DNA of 36,035 nucleotides from Dissophora ornata (GCA_025201705.1 MU616861.1:1-36035), one strand, 5' to 3'. Shown: positions 1 through 11,626, counted from the stretch's first letter. Made by a program: numbers and translations. The notes: generated by a model not told the origin, from the letters alone.

Positions 1-263
1 TTTTTTTTGCTTTTCGTCATCGCCCATCCCGTCTTAATACCATCCCAGCATTCAGTCCTTGTAAACACACCCGCCTCTGCTCCCTGCCCATTTTTGTTTA
101 TAGCAACCAGTTACTTGCAACGCAATAATAATAATAATAATAATAATAATAATCGCCTCCCGAAACAACAACAAAAAGTTCGCTTCGCTTTTATTTAGCC
201 TCATGGCATCATGATGTCCTTTGTCTGCCACATACAAGAGATATTCCATCTCCATCGAGAACT
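1..263. other. 3' flank of the oxygenase gene, with an AAT microsatellite
   Basis: Non-coding stretch at the window edge, downstream of the minus-strand oxygenase. It starts with a T run and contains about ten perfect AAT units at 124-153. Short open frames across it translate the repeat into poly-Asn or poly-Ile and are not credible genes. Confidence 0.6.
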
Positions 264-992
264 CTATCGAGCTCCCTGGATGGGAGCGCCATACAAAATG
301 TCATTTCGGATAACGTACTTCACGCCCTCCGTGACCTTGCTGCCCTCATGGAGCAGATCGTGCTGGAAGACCAAGATCTGCCCAACCCTTGGCGGGACCG
401 CGAGCTTCTTGCCATCAACATACCTCTCAGCCCGTCGCATCGACTCATCCAAGAACGTTGTCTCCCCACCGCCGCAGTCCTCGTTCAGATAGAATTGGAT
501 CGTGAGCTTCGTCATATGACCCGATCCATCCATACGCACAAACACTCCATCCTTATGCTGCGCGAACTTGTCCCCCGGAAGATACTTCAGGAACCTGAGG
601 CGCTCGTTCATGCTGTGGACTGGACACCTCTCAAAGACTGGGGGTAAATAATGTTTGACTCTTTTGAAAAGTTCCGCCGTAACGTCGACGTCGTCGATGA
701 GGATCCGTTTACCGTCTCGGTAGCCGGGGATGTGCACTCCTGGACCCATGTTGCCCATGTTGACAAGTGCAACCTCGTATCCCGTTTGTTCCGACCTCTT
801 GATCAACTCTACGCACTCCTCTGGGCTGAGGATGTTTTGTACTGTGAAAGCGACGATAGGTTCGGATAGATTGCGGCTAGGAGGGAGAAGCGGCTGGATG
901 TCGAGGAAAGTGGGCTCTGGTGGGTTGTCTATGAGTTCCTGTGTCTTCTTTGGGTCCAAGACGCCACGGAGGGGGGATGCTGTGGAAGTCAT
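264..992 (-). CDS. 2-oxoglutarate/Fe(II)-dependent oxygenase (prolyl 4-hydroxylase-like)
   Basis: A single-exon gene for 242 aa. It should be a non-haem Fe(II), 2-oxoglutarate-dependent dioxygenase of the P4Hc-like class, which hydroxylates a protein or small molecule while turning 2OG into succinate. Visible catalytic residues are the HxD pair H146/D148 (QHKDG), the distal iron ligand H215 (LLHEG) and R229 (YVIRND), the expected 2OG-carboxylate ligand. GGGETTF (about 174-180) is the usual strand segment of the jelly-roll fold. There is no signal peptide or membrane segment, so a cytosolic or nuclear enzyme is likely. The ATG at 992 is the first in frame and lies 59 bp below a TATA-like box. 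The substrate cannot be told from sequence. The family assignment is firm. Confidence 0.85.
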   Translation of the reverse strand: MTSTASPLRGVLDPKKTQELIDNPPEPTFLDIQPLLPPSRNLSEPIVAFTVQNILSPEECVELIKRSEQTGYEVALVNMGNMGPGVHIPGYRDGKRILIDDVDVTAELFKRVKHYLPPVFERCPVHSMNERLRFLKYLPGDKFAQHKDGVFVRMDGSGHMTKLTIQFYLNEDCGGGETTFLDESMRRAERYVDGKKLAVPPRVGQILVFQHDLLHEGSKVTEGVKYVIRNDILYGAPIQGAR

Positions 993-1050
993 GTTGGTTT
1001 GGATGTGAATGTCGTCGGGTGAGAAATGAGCTTTGACTGTTCATGCTTGG

Positions 1051-1058
1051 CTTTTATA
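1051..1058 (-). promoter_or_regulatory. TATA-like box of the oxygenase gene
   Basis: Reads TATAAAAG on the minus strand, 59 bp before the oxygenase ATG, which leaves room for a short leader. This is a sequence match only; no start site is known. Confidence 0.4.
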
Positions 1059-1291
1059 TCTTTGCCATTGGTGAAGCAGATGGCTCTCAACGGTCCATTG
1101 AAATCTGCATCGCCCACGTAGTATGAAGTAAAACACGCCCTTGGGCCTCTTTCGATCCGCAGCAAAAAATAAATGACACACGTACGTCCTTGCAATTCAT
1201 CACTTTCTACTTTCCATTACTGTGAACGTGTTCGTTTGTGAGAACAAAATTGGGTGATGATACATCGTCAAAAAGGGCAGCAATAGCTATT

Positions 1292-4200
1292 CTACAGGTA
1301 GTTTTTAAGCCAATAAAACATCAGCGTCTCAAAATGCTCATTGACGCGTGCATCCCGGAGCCCATGTCGCTCCGTAGGGTAGACCTGGATTTGGTGCGGC
1401 TTGTTGAGTCGTATCAACTCCGCCACCAATGCTTCCGTGTTCTTGAAGTGCACGTTCTCATCAATCAGCCCGTGTGCGATCAGCAACCGATTTTCGCTAC
1501 CAAAGCGCAGCACATTTGGTTAGTGACAATTAAAAAGAAGGGGCGCAGCACTTCTTGCTCTTCGTCTTGAAGCCGGCCTTACCAATCTGGGAACTTTTCG
1601 GCCCAGTTGAGGACATTGCTTTTCGCGTAACCCTCCTTGTTTTCATGGAGTAACCCCATGTATCGTTCCGTGTACGCAGAGTTGTAAAGCTCCCACTGCG
1701 TGACAGGTGCGCCCGCAATCGCAAGCTTGAAAATGTGTGGATATTGTGCAAGCGCCATCAGTGAAAGATATCCACCTGTATTCATTGTTGCCGAATTTAG
1801 CGACATCGGTAATTAAAGTTAGTTCGCGATCCGAGACGGGGGCATTTTTCTTGTCGCCACGTAGCAAACGTAGAACTCACCATAGCTCCAGCCAGAAATA
1901 GCGATGCGATCCATATCAACAAGACCACCATTCTCTGGTCTAGCCAGGAACTGTAGGCCCTCGACTTGGTCCTGGATTTCGATCTGTCCCATCCGATGCC
2001 TCAGCTGCCCCTCAAATTCCAGTCCACGATCGTTGCTCCCCCGTCCGTCAATCATTACCACCGCATGTCCCAAACGCGTCGCCAAGAAAACTCTCAGGAA
2101 CTTAGGCAACTTGTACTCGTTTGTTACCATCTGTGACCGAGGACCTCCATAAATAGAGACTAGGGTCGGGTATTTCTGCCCCTCGATATAATTGGCAGGA
2201 CGGTAAAGACACCCATGCAGCTGAACGTTATCAGAACTCGTGAACGTGAAGAATTCTCCCACAGGGTGGTGTGCGGCATTGACAGCACTTCCAGATGCTG
2301 AGGACGAGGACAGTGGCGATCCACTTGAAGGCGACGAGTGAGTGGTTGGCGCAAACTTGAGACTTGATTTCCGCCGTGTATCAGGAGAGGAACTCAGGAC
2401 CATGCTCGAGTCGTGTTGACTAAACACCTTTGGGCTCGGCAGCAGACTTGCCGATAGCAAGTGGCTGGCCAAGAAACCCGAGATTGAATTCATGGACCCC
2501 GACCTGAACCCATTCAGCGCCGTATCCATACGAGAGTGGCTCATCGAAGAGTCGGAGCACGAACGCGAATGCCCCGGCTGAGGAGACGAGCCCACAATCG
2601 GGAAACGACGAATCTTTTTTGCATACAGGTTGGAAATACCTTCGCGGATCACAAAAGCATGGGATGAAATCTTGGGAAAATGACATCCGCACAGGCACCA
2701 GGGCCTTCTGTGCTCGCCATTATCTGTCGATGGAGAGAATGATTCCGCGTGCCTGCAATCCCCCCATCGCAGGTGCAGTACAGCACAAGAAGGACTCTGA
2801 TCCATACTCGAATACAATGTTAAGAACCGACTCTTTTCCACATCCACAGTGGCTTGATGGCTGTACCCCAGCTCAGTCAATCGCTTCACGTTATTTGTCT
2901 GGGCACCTTGCGCATAACTGGCAACGTAAAGATGCGTCTCTAGAACAGAGTCCCGTTTGGCTGTAAAGTAAACAAGTTGCCGTGATGTATCCACCGTGAT
3001 TTGCTTATCCACAATCTGATATTGGCCAGCTGTAATTGGGACAACTGTTGAACCTGACTCAGTCGAATGCGTCACAAGATACAGGTGCCGGTATCCTGTC
3101 CGTTCGGATACGATTATAACTTGTGTCGTATCACTGGGGTATTCAGAGCCTTTTAGAATCATGTCCTCCTTCGAAAAAATATACATAATATCCGTGACCT
3201 GTTGTTCAACAAGAGGACTGTTAGCGGATTGCATATAACATCGAGATCCAGATGCGGCAAATAAATACCACAAGGAATTCCCTCTCAAGGACTTACATTA
3301 ATCCAATAGTCGCTTTGCTCCTCATAAATAACCCGAACGTGACTTGCGAGATCACTCTCTATTTGCTCTGATGACTCGGATTGCTCTGCGACTGACATGA
3401 AGCAATCCACGGGTATCGTTATGATAGCCGTTATCTGCTGTCTGCGGTCCAGGATTTGAACCCATACGCTGTGTTCCGATAGAAAGACAACATTCTTCAG
3501 TTAAGCGCTGCGGTTGGCGGTCTTTCGTCCCTAACATCCAAAGGCCATTATGTGCTTACCTCTCTCCATCCGGCAGCCATCCAAACCGGACAATGTACTC
3601 CAGCCACGGAAATAGCTTGTATAGTGACGCTCTGCCCCAAAGACGCTTGTGGAGCGGCTCTGGTACGATATCCTGCGAAAGGGTGAAGCATTGGACATGT
3701 TAGATGATGCACTCATTGGTATCCATGGTGCGATCGACTCTTGAAAGCCCAAGTACGGGAAGTACCTCTTCGTGTTGCCTTGGGATAAATTCGACGATCT
3801 GAAGATCGGAGACTGCGTTGCGCGTTCCTGTATGTGGGTATCGGTATTCCTCGTACTCTGGCTGCATACCCTGTCTCGGGATCACGACAAGATCCACCAT
3901 TGCTTCAGACACCTGCAAGTACAGTATCTTCTCCGTAGCTCTTAAGATGGTCCTGTCAGTTGTCGGCGCAGGCGGTGTATCCGAGATGCAGGGTGAAGAC
4001 ATTGACTCAGGAGACGATGCAGGCGATGAAGATGTGAATGTAGAGCTGGACGAAGGTGACGAACTGGCTGTCATGCGTGGTGAGGACGTTTCCTGTTGAG
4101 GCGGTAGCGGCATTGTGAGAGAGGATGGTGTGTTTCGGGTAGACAGCGCTGATTGAGGCCGTGATGGCGAGGAAGGGGCCCAGTAGTAGTTTGTAAACCG

Positions 4201-5481
4201 ATGAAATTCTTCCTGCATCACAAACTCGGCAATACCGCAGCTGATATCAGATTTCTTTTTGTTCCTGGAGCAGAAAGTCAGCTGCGTTTCGACTCCAACG
4301 GTTGTCATGACCCAAATATCCTCGTCGCGTGTGAATGCAATGAGATCCATCTCGGACCCACCCAGCCGCGGATCTGCCTTTGCGCCTGAAGATCCTACAC
4401 TTTTGTCCAGATTGGAGGCTGTTGAGCCCGAGAGTGAAGCTCGTGGTGATGTCAATGGTCCAGAGACAGATACAAGATTGAGTCCCGCAGTCAGAGCATT
4501 GTGAACAAGGTTGGAATATGCGCGATTAGCGGCTGGTTCTGCAGAAGAAGGGTCTCCTCGAGTAGGCTGTGGATTGACTTTGCCATCCTATTTGCAAGTT
4601 GAGGGCGGGTGGGGGGAGAGGAAAAGAGCAAAGGAAGGGAGGCTCAGTTAGCTAATGAATACGGCTTAAAGTTGGTGGCGGAATAGTCTGTGATCAAGCA
4701 TAGAGATCTCGAATACCTCTTGCACGTCGCTGGTGTAGATAACTGCGCCGTATGGGAACATGAGGCGGTTCACCTGCGGCTCGAACTGGTAGAAAGAGAG
4801 TCGGTCGCTCTGGGAATGACCCAGATTGGTGTTGGAGTACTTGAGCCACTCTTCGGTTAAAACTGGGGTCCAACTCAGCACGGGCGCTGCGGCGAGGATC
4901 TGATCTGTAGCTGAGGTAGACGATGTGGCAGAGTAACTATGATGGGGGTATCTATCGGAGGCGCAGGATGGAGAGGGTGCACCATGGCGTGGCTCTCTTG
5001 GGCCGGGAGTAATTTGGATGGGCGGTATTGGTGCAGCAAAATACTGATAAGAGTCTGGGTTGAATGGGACGAGGTCCATGTCATGGTCGTCCTGGTCAAG
5101 ATGCTGGTCCTGGTTCCCGCCGTGACTCTCGTGCTGCTGGTTGGTGCGATGGTGGCCAGTGCGGTGCCTGTATCGGCCATCGGCATTGCACTGCGGTGTA
5201 ACCATTGGATCCACATCTTCGTATTCGCCAGTGTCTGCGTCGGTGTCGGTGTCTGTGTCTGCGTTGGAGCAACAGGAGGACGGGGAAGAGGCAGGGTAAG
5301 GTCGAGGGAGGTCGACATGGAAGAGCATGGGTGACTTTGATGAGCGGGAGAGGTCGTTGGCAAGGAAGTAGATGCGGTCCCTTGATGAATCAAACGTAAA
5401 GTCCCGGATGGTCGTCACCGTGGGCTGGACGGACGCTCGGAAGGAGCGTACCTCGCTGCGAATCTGATCCCAAGTGGCCAT
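1292..5481 (-). CDS. DPP8/9-like prolyl dipeptidyl peptidase (S9B), seven exons
   Basis: Serine peptidase that should release Xaa-Pro dipeptides, cytosolic by homology to DPP8/9; no signal peptide is seen. Proposed exons: 5481-4717, 4587-3766, 3672-3560, 3494-3297, 3198-1881, 1775-1583, 1496-1292, about 1,204 aa against roughly 890 in animals. The excess is Ser/Pro-rich insertions in exons 1, 2 and 5. Conserved marks are the N-terminal WDQIRSEVR block, the substrate-binding double Glu (FVMQEEFHRF), RYPHTGTRN, YEEQSDYWIN, the nucleophile Ser (about residue 1070) in GWSYGG split by an intron at 1776-1880, the acid in GLIDENVHF and the His in PTERHG. The ATG at 5481 begins MATWDQ, where similarity starts. 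Phases agree at every junction except exon 3 to exon 4, which is one nucleotide short (see findings). All catalytic residues are present, so I treat it as a gene, not a pseudogene. Confidence 0.85.
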
Positions 5482-5895
5482 TTTGGGCTGAATGAGTTGT
5501 TGTTCGCTGTTGGATGGACAGGGCAAGACAGGGCAAGACCGAATAAGGAGTACAGTGAAGAATAGAAATAGAAGAATAAGGACGGTACTGACGATGGCGG
5601 GAGCGCGAGAAGGAGAGGCTGATATAAATATAGACAAATGTATGGAGAGATTGATGGAGGGAAGAGAGTCAAGGAAGAGAGTGGCCTCCACTTCTCTTGA
5701 AGCGATTTAACAATGAGATGCGGGAATGAGAGCAGCGTTGACAAATGCATGGACCTCTTGTAGAGTAGTACCACACGTGACCCCATAGATCTCCACTCCA
5801 ATGCTGTGCTTCGTGCACAACTTTGCCACCAACCAGATTGAGAATCGACGTAATTTATTATTTTATTGAAAGGGGCCACACGCTATCCGCGACCC
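5482..5895. other. Intergenic: DPP promoter and CHFR 3' flank
   Basis: A 414-bp spacer between the tail of the CHFR-like gene and the ATG of the peptidase, both minus strand. On the minus strand it is pyrimidine-rich near the peptidase start, as in many fungal leaders. An open frame runs upstream of the peptidase ATG, but its hydrophobic Ser/Leu/Phe content shows no family similarity. I see no other gene. Confidence 0.5.
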
Positions 5896-7958
5896 CTAGT
5901 CTCTTCCTCGCCGTTTCTCACACATGTGATTGAGTCGCTCAGCGTGGGCCCTGTTCGTAATGTTGAACTGTGTCCGGCATTCCCTGCCCCACCAGCAGTC
6001 CTCGCGATCTGTGACAGTCGCAGGCAGCCTCGCAGGATCCAGAGCAATGCGCCACTGATAGAGCGGCCCATGGATGAAAAACCTGCTTCCACAGCGCGAA
6101 CACAACTTATGCGAACTGCTCACGCCCCGTCCGTGCGTAGCAGGCCTATCGCTCGTTCCCAAGTATGAAAATTGTCCATTGTCCATTCCCTGCTTGATTT
6201 CCTCCCAGACCGAGTCTGGCGTCAAGTTGTTGTCGTCCAGATAATTGTTGATAATAGTTGCTTCTACTGGATTCACGTAGCTATCAACAGGAATGTGTTG
6301 CGAAATATTGTCCTCCACGCTCCGAGTCTGGCAGCCGCAGGTCGGTATAAGACACATTTTGCCTAAATGTATATAATCAGGCTTTTAGACATGCCCTCTC
6401 TCCTTCTTTCTCTCTTTCTCTCTCTCTCTCTAAGGACTCTCTCCGCGGTATATATATATACATGTGTATATCTTATTGAGTCACACTTACATATGAAGCG
6501 GTCAGCAACAGTACCCTGTGCTGTCGGCGGGATGAGAGGCAAGTGGGCTCTGCAGTCTCGACACAGTGTGTGTCCAGGTTTGACTTGCACGTAGGCCATG
6601 TAGTCGCCATACGTTGGATTGGCTGGCAAAGGTCCGATGCGTACTGCATCGGAACAAACATAGCCGAGATTGTTATTTAGGTCGCAGCAAGGGCATGTCG
6701 CAGGAAAAACGAAATTGGCGGGTACGTTTTGTCCGTCAGCATAATCATCATCATCGCTTTCACTCTCCTCTTCTTCGTCACTACCATAGTCGTTATTATT
6801 CCTGCTGCGCCCTGCGCCATGTCCCGCGTTAATGACGTCTGAGGAATCGCTCACAGCGCCGCTGTCTTCTATGTCATCCCTTTTCATGTGAGGCCTACTC
6901 TCCAGGAATACAGAAATGAGACTATTCAGCTTGAAGTCGCGCTTAGTCTTGGTGACGCGCTGGCGGCAGGTAGGGCACCCTGAAGAACTATGCAACAGAT
7001 AAACATGTAATGTTTAAGATCACCACTGCAAATACAATTAGCGAATAGAACTGCTGCACTTATCTTCAAGCACTTACTTGCTAAGCCAGGCTTTGCAGCA
7101 CTCTTTGCAGAAAGCATGGAGACATGGCTGAAGGACGAGTGCTTTGTGCATGATCTCGTGACAAATGCCACAGCTAAATTCCTTCTCAAATGCGCTGTCC
7201 TCGTCTGCCCTGGCTTTCTTTTTTTCTGGCTCCTCGTCTTCATTCGACACTTCCTCATTTGGACGCTTCGACTGCTCCTGGTGCCGATCCTTGATTCCCG
7301 TTTTTTCCCTCTTGTCCACGAGTAAGAAGGCAGGTGTATCACCTATATTGAAAACAGGATTGACAGCTAAGTATCCCCAGGGCCAGTTCTGTCTTGTTTT
7401 TTGTAGTCCTTGAGAACAGTTGTATTTGACAACACACCATTGTTGTTCACGGGGCCGGGTCCAAAGCTGATAATGTCCTTGTTAAAGATCTTGGTGGCCT
7501 CGTCCTTGAGAATCCGTTTCTCGTTCACCCACACACCATTGGATGAGACATCCTTGATCCATATTACCGCCTCTGCATCGTTCATGGATCGTGAGGTAAT
7601 TTCGCAGTGAACTCCTGAAATCTTGTTCCCTGTCAGTACGGCGCCCTCAGAGCATTTCTCTTTCAAGAGTAACAGGAAACAGAAGGACGCTCTTGATGGT
7701 TAAAACCCTGGTTCATCACAAGCAGCGCACCAGCTATCATGCTTCACTCCACGCTCCGTTGTGGCTACCTGCACTCCTGCCAAGGATAGTCTTGCTTTGC
7801 TTGAGGGGGATTTCTTTAAACGAGGAAACGAGGGAGATCAGAATGACACGGACAGAGCTTGCATTCTCCTGCGAGATTTCCCTTTCCTCCTCCACCTCTG
7901 GAAGGTCATCAATTGAGTCCTCAAGAGTCAAGGTCAAGGATTCCGAATTGTCACTCAT
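5896..7958 (-). CDS. CHFR-type E3 ubiquitin ligase (FHA-RING-Cys-rich-PBZ), five exons
   Basis: Predicted checkpoint ubiquitin ligase of the CHFR family, 564 aa (human CHFR is about 660). Exons: 7958-7769, 7689-7438, 7366-7078, 6987-6491, 6362-5896; phases agree. The FHA domain (about 53-155) has the phosphopeptide signature ILGRS, then KISGVHCEI and SSNGVWVN. The C3HC4 RING (from C213: CGICHE, CLHAFCKEC, then CPTC) recruits an E2. An acidic, Ser-rich linker follows, then the CHFR Cys-rich region (CPCC, CRDC, CGC). The C-terminus carries a PBZ-like finger: DCWWGREC, ten residues, H, five residues, H, matching the poly(ADP-ribose)-binding end of CHFR but with a longer Cys-His spacing. It probably acts in the nucleus on mitotic stress or DNA damage. 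The exon 2/3 junction uses a weak donor (7437-7436) and is the least certain. Confidence 0.85.
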
Positions 7959-9526
7959 TGCCGAATTAATGAAAAAGGGAGGTAGTTGAAGGTAGCAGGT
8001 GTATAGCGATGAGGGAACATCATGATTCTACGCGACGAGGGATTATTTAACTGTCTCTTTTGCCACCATTTTGCCACCAAAAGTGCACGTGATACTCTCA
8101 GCTCTGAGCGATGTGGAAGGCCACAAAAACCTTCATTCTTCTCCACAGGGTTTTTTCGTGCAAGAGCCACAGATATCTTTTCAGGTGACTACATTCCACT
8201 CTGGCACAATTAAGCTGGCCGTGGTATGAGACAGACTCGGCCTCAATTGACCGCAAGATCCCAGATTCATGTGAGAGACAGCACCATTTTTTATTCATGC
8301 AGTTGTTGACGGACCTACGACTGTAAATCAGACAACGCAATCCAAGCAAAGGATGACTAAGAGAACGAAACCCGTTACTCATTTGTGATCTGGGTCTCGA
8401 CGCAGGAATGTTTGAGGATACAAGTACAAAGGGTGGGGGAATACACTTGTGGAACCAGGACCTCGCTGTATAATCTGAGGGCAAAGGTCCAGATGCACGC
8501 TGCTTATTCAAAATAAACCCGGTCCTCGATATCAAGCGGAAATTTAACGAACCCCATCCCAAGAACCGTGCATGAAAATTTGAGTGCCAGCGTCCGATAG
8601 CATATGATGAAATCACTATTGGCCACAAATGCCCGAACATCGTCCCGAGCACGTTCTTGATCGTGGCCATTTCTAACGATGTATGACACCGCTAATAAAA
8701 CCGTGCAAGATGTCCGCTCGTTGCTTGACACAATATGCTCTAAAGATCACAATATGCTCTAAAAGAGCACATTCACAACCGCAGACAGCTCATTATAATT
8801 CATTACACTGTACAATTATTCCATCGGCTCGGATTGGGACCTTCATCTTAATCTTGAAATAACATAACTAAGCTCTTTTCAGACGCATAGGGTATGCGTT
8901 ATAGAACTTGATTTGCTATTTTTGATTGCCAATGCTGTACTCCATACATTGCTTTCAGCTGGCATGAAGCGAACATGGATAAAATATCGCCAGTTTCATT
9001 ACCCGAGTTAGTGGGCACAAGTCTAACCTACAATGCGCTTTGCAGACCTGAAAACAGCGATCTTAGTCCTGCAAATGGAAATAGGCTTACACACACACAA
9101 GATATCGAAAATAACACATTGCAGCCGTTAAACCTTCATAAGTGACCCCAACGTAAATTACAGTGGTCGCTTTCAATGAGAGCCAGGACACAGAAAAAAG
9201 TGCCAAGAAGAGCATACGGACTCTCTACATGCACGTTGCTGTGTCTATCGATGGTGGCCCCACAGTTCTTTCAGTGGACGTGCATATGGCCAGAAAACGA
9301 AAATGCAAACACACTACCAACCAAGGTCTTTCGAATCATTGGAGATCATTATAGGTTTATTATTATCGTCGCGCATTAAGTATGTGGTGTCCTTTTTCAT
9401 TTATAAATTACAGCAAAGAGGATAGGAAGTGTTACAGGAAACAAGGAAGCAAACACGGATGAGAGGGCTATATACAATGTTGCGGGGCAACGACAAATTA
9501 TGCGATGCCAGAAGAAAAGAAAAATT
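7959..9526. other. Intergenic region, no gene recognised
   Basis: About 1.57 kb between the CHFR-like start and the 3' end of the zinc-finger gene. Open frames at 8098-8731 on the minus strand have no recognisable domain and no supported start. A 16-bp direct repeat (CACAATATGCTCTAAA) sits at 8729-8744 and 8748-8763, and the second copy runs into a small GCTCT/AGAGC hairpin. AT content is higher than in the flanking genes. It probably holds the CHFR-like promoter and the zinc-finger 3' UTR. Confidence 0.5.
8729..8763. repeat. 16-bp tandem direct repeat
   Basis: Two exact copies of CACAATATGCTCTAAA, 19 bp apart, in otherwise featureless intergenic DNA. No function can be assigned. Confidence 0.7.
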
Positions 9527-10747
9527 CTAAAAAATTGGGAGCAAGGAAGAGATGGGAGGCAAAGTCCTGCTGAACTCCGATCCGAAGCTCAGTGTACCAT
9601 TGTTGTTGCCGTTGGCATTGCCAGTGTTGTTTGCGCTAGGCGTAGGCAAAGGAAGCGACAAATTTGTCGAGCCATTCAAGATATCAGTGATGCGATGACT
9701 GCTTTGAACGTGGTGAGGGTTATTGTTGCTGCTGACATGGCGGCGGTGTTGGTGGAGGTTGTAGTTAGCTTCCATCAAAGAGGGAAGACTAGGTTGTGGT
9801 GCGGACTGGTTCTTGAACTGGGGGTAAGGCGCGACCGCATACCTCGTCGAGCTGACGCTGCCATAGCGAGGCGATGTAGGGGGCGAGTAAGGAGGGGTCT
9901 GCAGCATGCCCGCATGCTCTGAGAATGAGCCGTGCTGGGAAGCAAAGGGCCTGTCCAGGTTAGACTGAGTTGCGTTTGGAGGGTGGATCGGTGTCATCCT
10001 AGCCCAGGACGGGAAATCGACCATGGAGTCCTCAGACTCGGAGTGGGATGGAGACATAGGGTAGGGAGACATTGAAGAGCGGGCAGTGCTTGAAGGCGAA
10101 TGAGAGGCAGACTTCTTGCCAGAGTTCGACTTGACCTTGAAACCCTCGGGCTTGCGACTCCTGGTGCGGGCGACGTGAGTCCTCGCATGCTCGCGGAGGG
10201 CATCAGAGCGGGTGAAACCCAGACCGCAGCTCTCGACGGGGCAGACAAACAGTTTCTCCGAGGTATGGGAGCGAATATGGCGTGCAAGATGGCCCGATCG
10301 CGTGAAGGATTTATAGCAGTTGGGGACGGGGCAGATATGCTTTCGTGCCCACTCGGCCGACTCCAGCGCCTGAAGGTAGTCCTGGTATGTCGCATAGTGA
10401 TGAGGCGAGGTCGAGAGGAGATCAGCATTGCCGTTTTTGCAGGCAGAGGTGTGTGCCTTCATATGACGGGTCAGCTCGTCGGAACGCGAGAAGCGCTTGT
10501 CGCAGTTGGGGAAGTCGCAAAGGTGAGGCTTTTCGCCTGTGTGAGTGCGGATGTGGCGCGTCTGATGCTCAAGACGGAAGAAGGATTTATCACAGAGGTG
10601 GCACTCGTAAGGACGAGTGGCATGCTCTGAATCGTGATCCGAGTCGGCACCAGAGCTCGGAGAAGAGTGTCTGGTCGTGTCTCGGGCAGAGTGTGGTGCA
10701 GGGTCATTCATGATGGCAGCAAGTGAGAAGGGTGAGGCTGAAGACAT
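9527..10747 (-). CDS. C2H2 zinc-finger transcription factor, CreA/Mig1-like first finger pair
   Basis: Intronless gene for 406 aa, a nuclear DNA-binding regulator. There are four C2H2 fingers in two pairs: about 49-69 and 77-99, then 139-161 and 169-191. The first pair, with RLEHQTRH and RSDELTRH recognition helices joined by a TGEKP linker, matches CreA/Mig1, whose fingers bind GC-rich SYGGRG sites. The second pair (RSGHLARH and RSDALREH) lies after a 40-residue spacer and is not part of CreA/Mig1. A basic stretch follows ([16 protein letters not shown]), then a long Ser/Pro/Asn-rich tail. The ATG at 10747 (MSSASPF) is chosen because the open frame above it begins only with TTG. A TATA-like box lies 73 bp upstream. 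A role in carbon regulation is inference; GC-box factors of other kinds share this helix pair. Confidence 0.85.
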   Translation of the reverse strand: MSSASPFSLAAIMNDPAPHSARDTTRHSSPSSGADSDHDSEHATRPYECHLCDKSFFRLEHQTRHIRTHTGEKPHLCDFPNCDKRFSRSDELTRHMKAHTSACKNGNADLLSTSPHHYATYQDYLQALESAEWARKHICPVPNCYKSFTRSGHLARHIRSHTSEKLFVCPVESCGLGFTRSDALREHARTHVARTRSRKPEGFKVKSNSGKKSASHSPSSTARSSMSPYPMSPSHSESEDSMVDFPSWARMTPIHPPNATQSNLDRPFASQHGSFSEHAGMLQTPPYSPPTSPRYGSVSSTRYAVAPYPQFKNQSAPQPSLPSLMEANYNLHQHRRHVSSNNNPHHVQSSHRITDILNGSTNLSLPLPTPSANNTGNANGNNNGTLSFGSEFSRTLPPISSLLPIF

Positions 10748-10819
10748 TTTGAGTATGCGGGAGGGAGTGCGGGGAAAAGACAACGTCTGGCGACAAGCAA
10801 GAGTTTGGAGAGAAGACAG

Positions 10820-10827
10820 TTTTTATA
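10820..10827 (-). promoter_or_regulatory. TATA-like box of the zinc-finger gene
   Basis: Reads TATAAAAA on the minus strand, 73 bp before the ATG. GCGGGG, which fits the SYGGRG site bound by CreA-type fingers, occurs at 10769-10774 and 11055-11060, so self-control is conceivable. About one such site is expected by chance in this length. Confidence 0.4.
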
Positions 10828-11605
10828 GGTAAGGTATCCGAGATAAGGAGCAAGGGGCGTGTGTGTGGAAGTGGTGATGCTTTTTGGTTTCGTGAAAAGG
10901 GGAAGACGCAGGTTGTATGAAGGACAGAGTCAAGGTGGACGGTATGGAAGGAGCGGAAGTATTTGCGGGAGAAAGGGGATCGGTGGACGAAAAGGGTTCC
11001 TTTTTATACCAGGCTGGCCACTGCAATCCAGGAAGGAGGAGCGGACACAAGCATGCGGGGAGGGTCTGGCATGGCATTGCTCGCTCTGTCGGAGAAGACT
11101 ACTCTATTCGTGTTGATCGATTGAGTGGAACAATAAGTAGCAGGCCAGCTACCGATTTAGTCTACCCAGTGCTGAGCACCACATCTCCAAGTGGAGCGAG
11201 CGGAGAAAGCAACGCAGTGGTGTGATTGCGGCTAGAGGGCCCACGTAATAAGTCGCATTCTATGGAACTGAATAATGATAAATGCCTCGAAATATACCTC
11301 TGTAAAATAAATACACATCGCAGCCGTGCCAAACATATGTCGTCTTATCAAGGCTGTATTGTATGCAACAAATCACAACAGCGTCCGCTCATTTTTTATT
11401 TTTTATTTTTTATATTTTGCGCTCAGTCGACTCGCAGCGAACACACATCCCGCACGCTTGAGCGACGGTTTGCGCGCGTTGTACGATGGACCACACATTG
11501 CGGTGAGCGGGAGCTTGAGATCAGACTAGCAGCAGCAGCCCATGTCTACATGGATCGACGCAGTGTCAAGAACTGCTGCTGCGTTGATCTCTGGCTTTGT
11601 CGTCA

Positions 11606-11626
11606 GGGTCAGGGCTAGGGTCAGGG
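11606..11626 (+). other. G-quadruplex motif, telomere-like GGG repeats
   Basis: Four GGG runs separated by exactly three bases (TCA, CTA, TCA), followed by further GGGs to about 11651. This satisfies the canonical intramolecular G-quadruplex pattern and resembles degenerate TTAGGG-type repeats. Confidence 0.6.

Noticed and set aside
3452..3462. Possible tRNA B box (GGTTCAAATCC on the minus strand)
   Set aside because: It lies in conserved coding sequence of the peptidase (HSVWVQILDRR) and has no matching A box, acceptor stem or anticodon arm.
8098..8731. Overlapping minus-strand open frames, the longest 190 codons
   Set aside because: Mixed composition without motifs; start codons are non-ATG or unsupported.
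9500..10713. Several plus-strand open frames antisense to the zinc-finger gene
   Set aside because: They are frame shadows of a GC-rich coding exon and show no domain.
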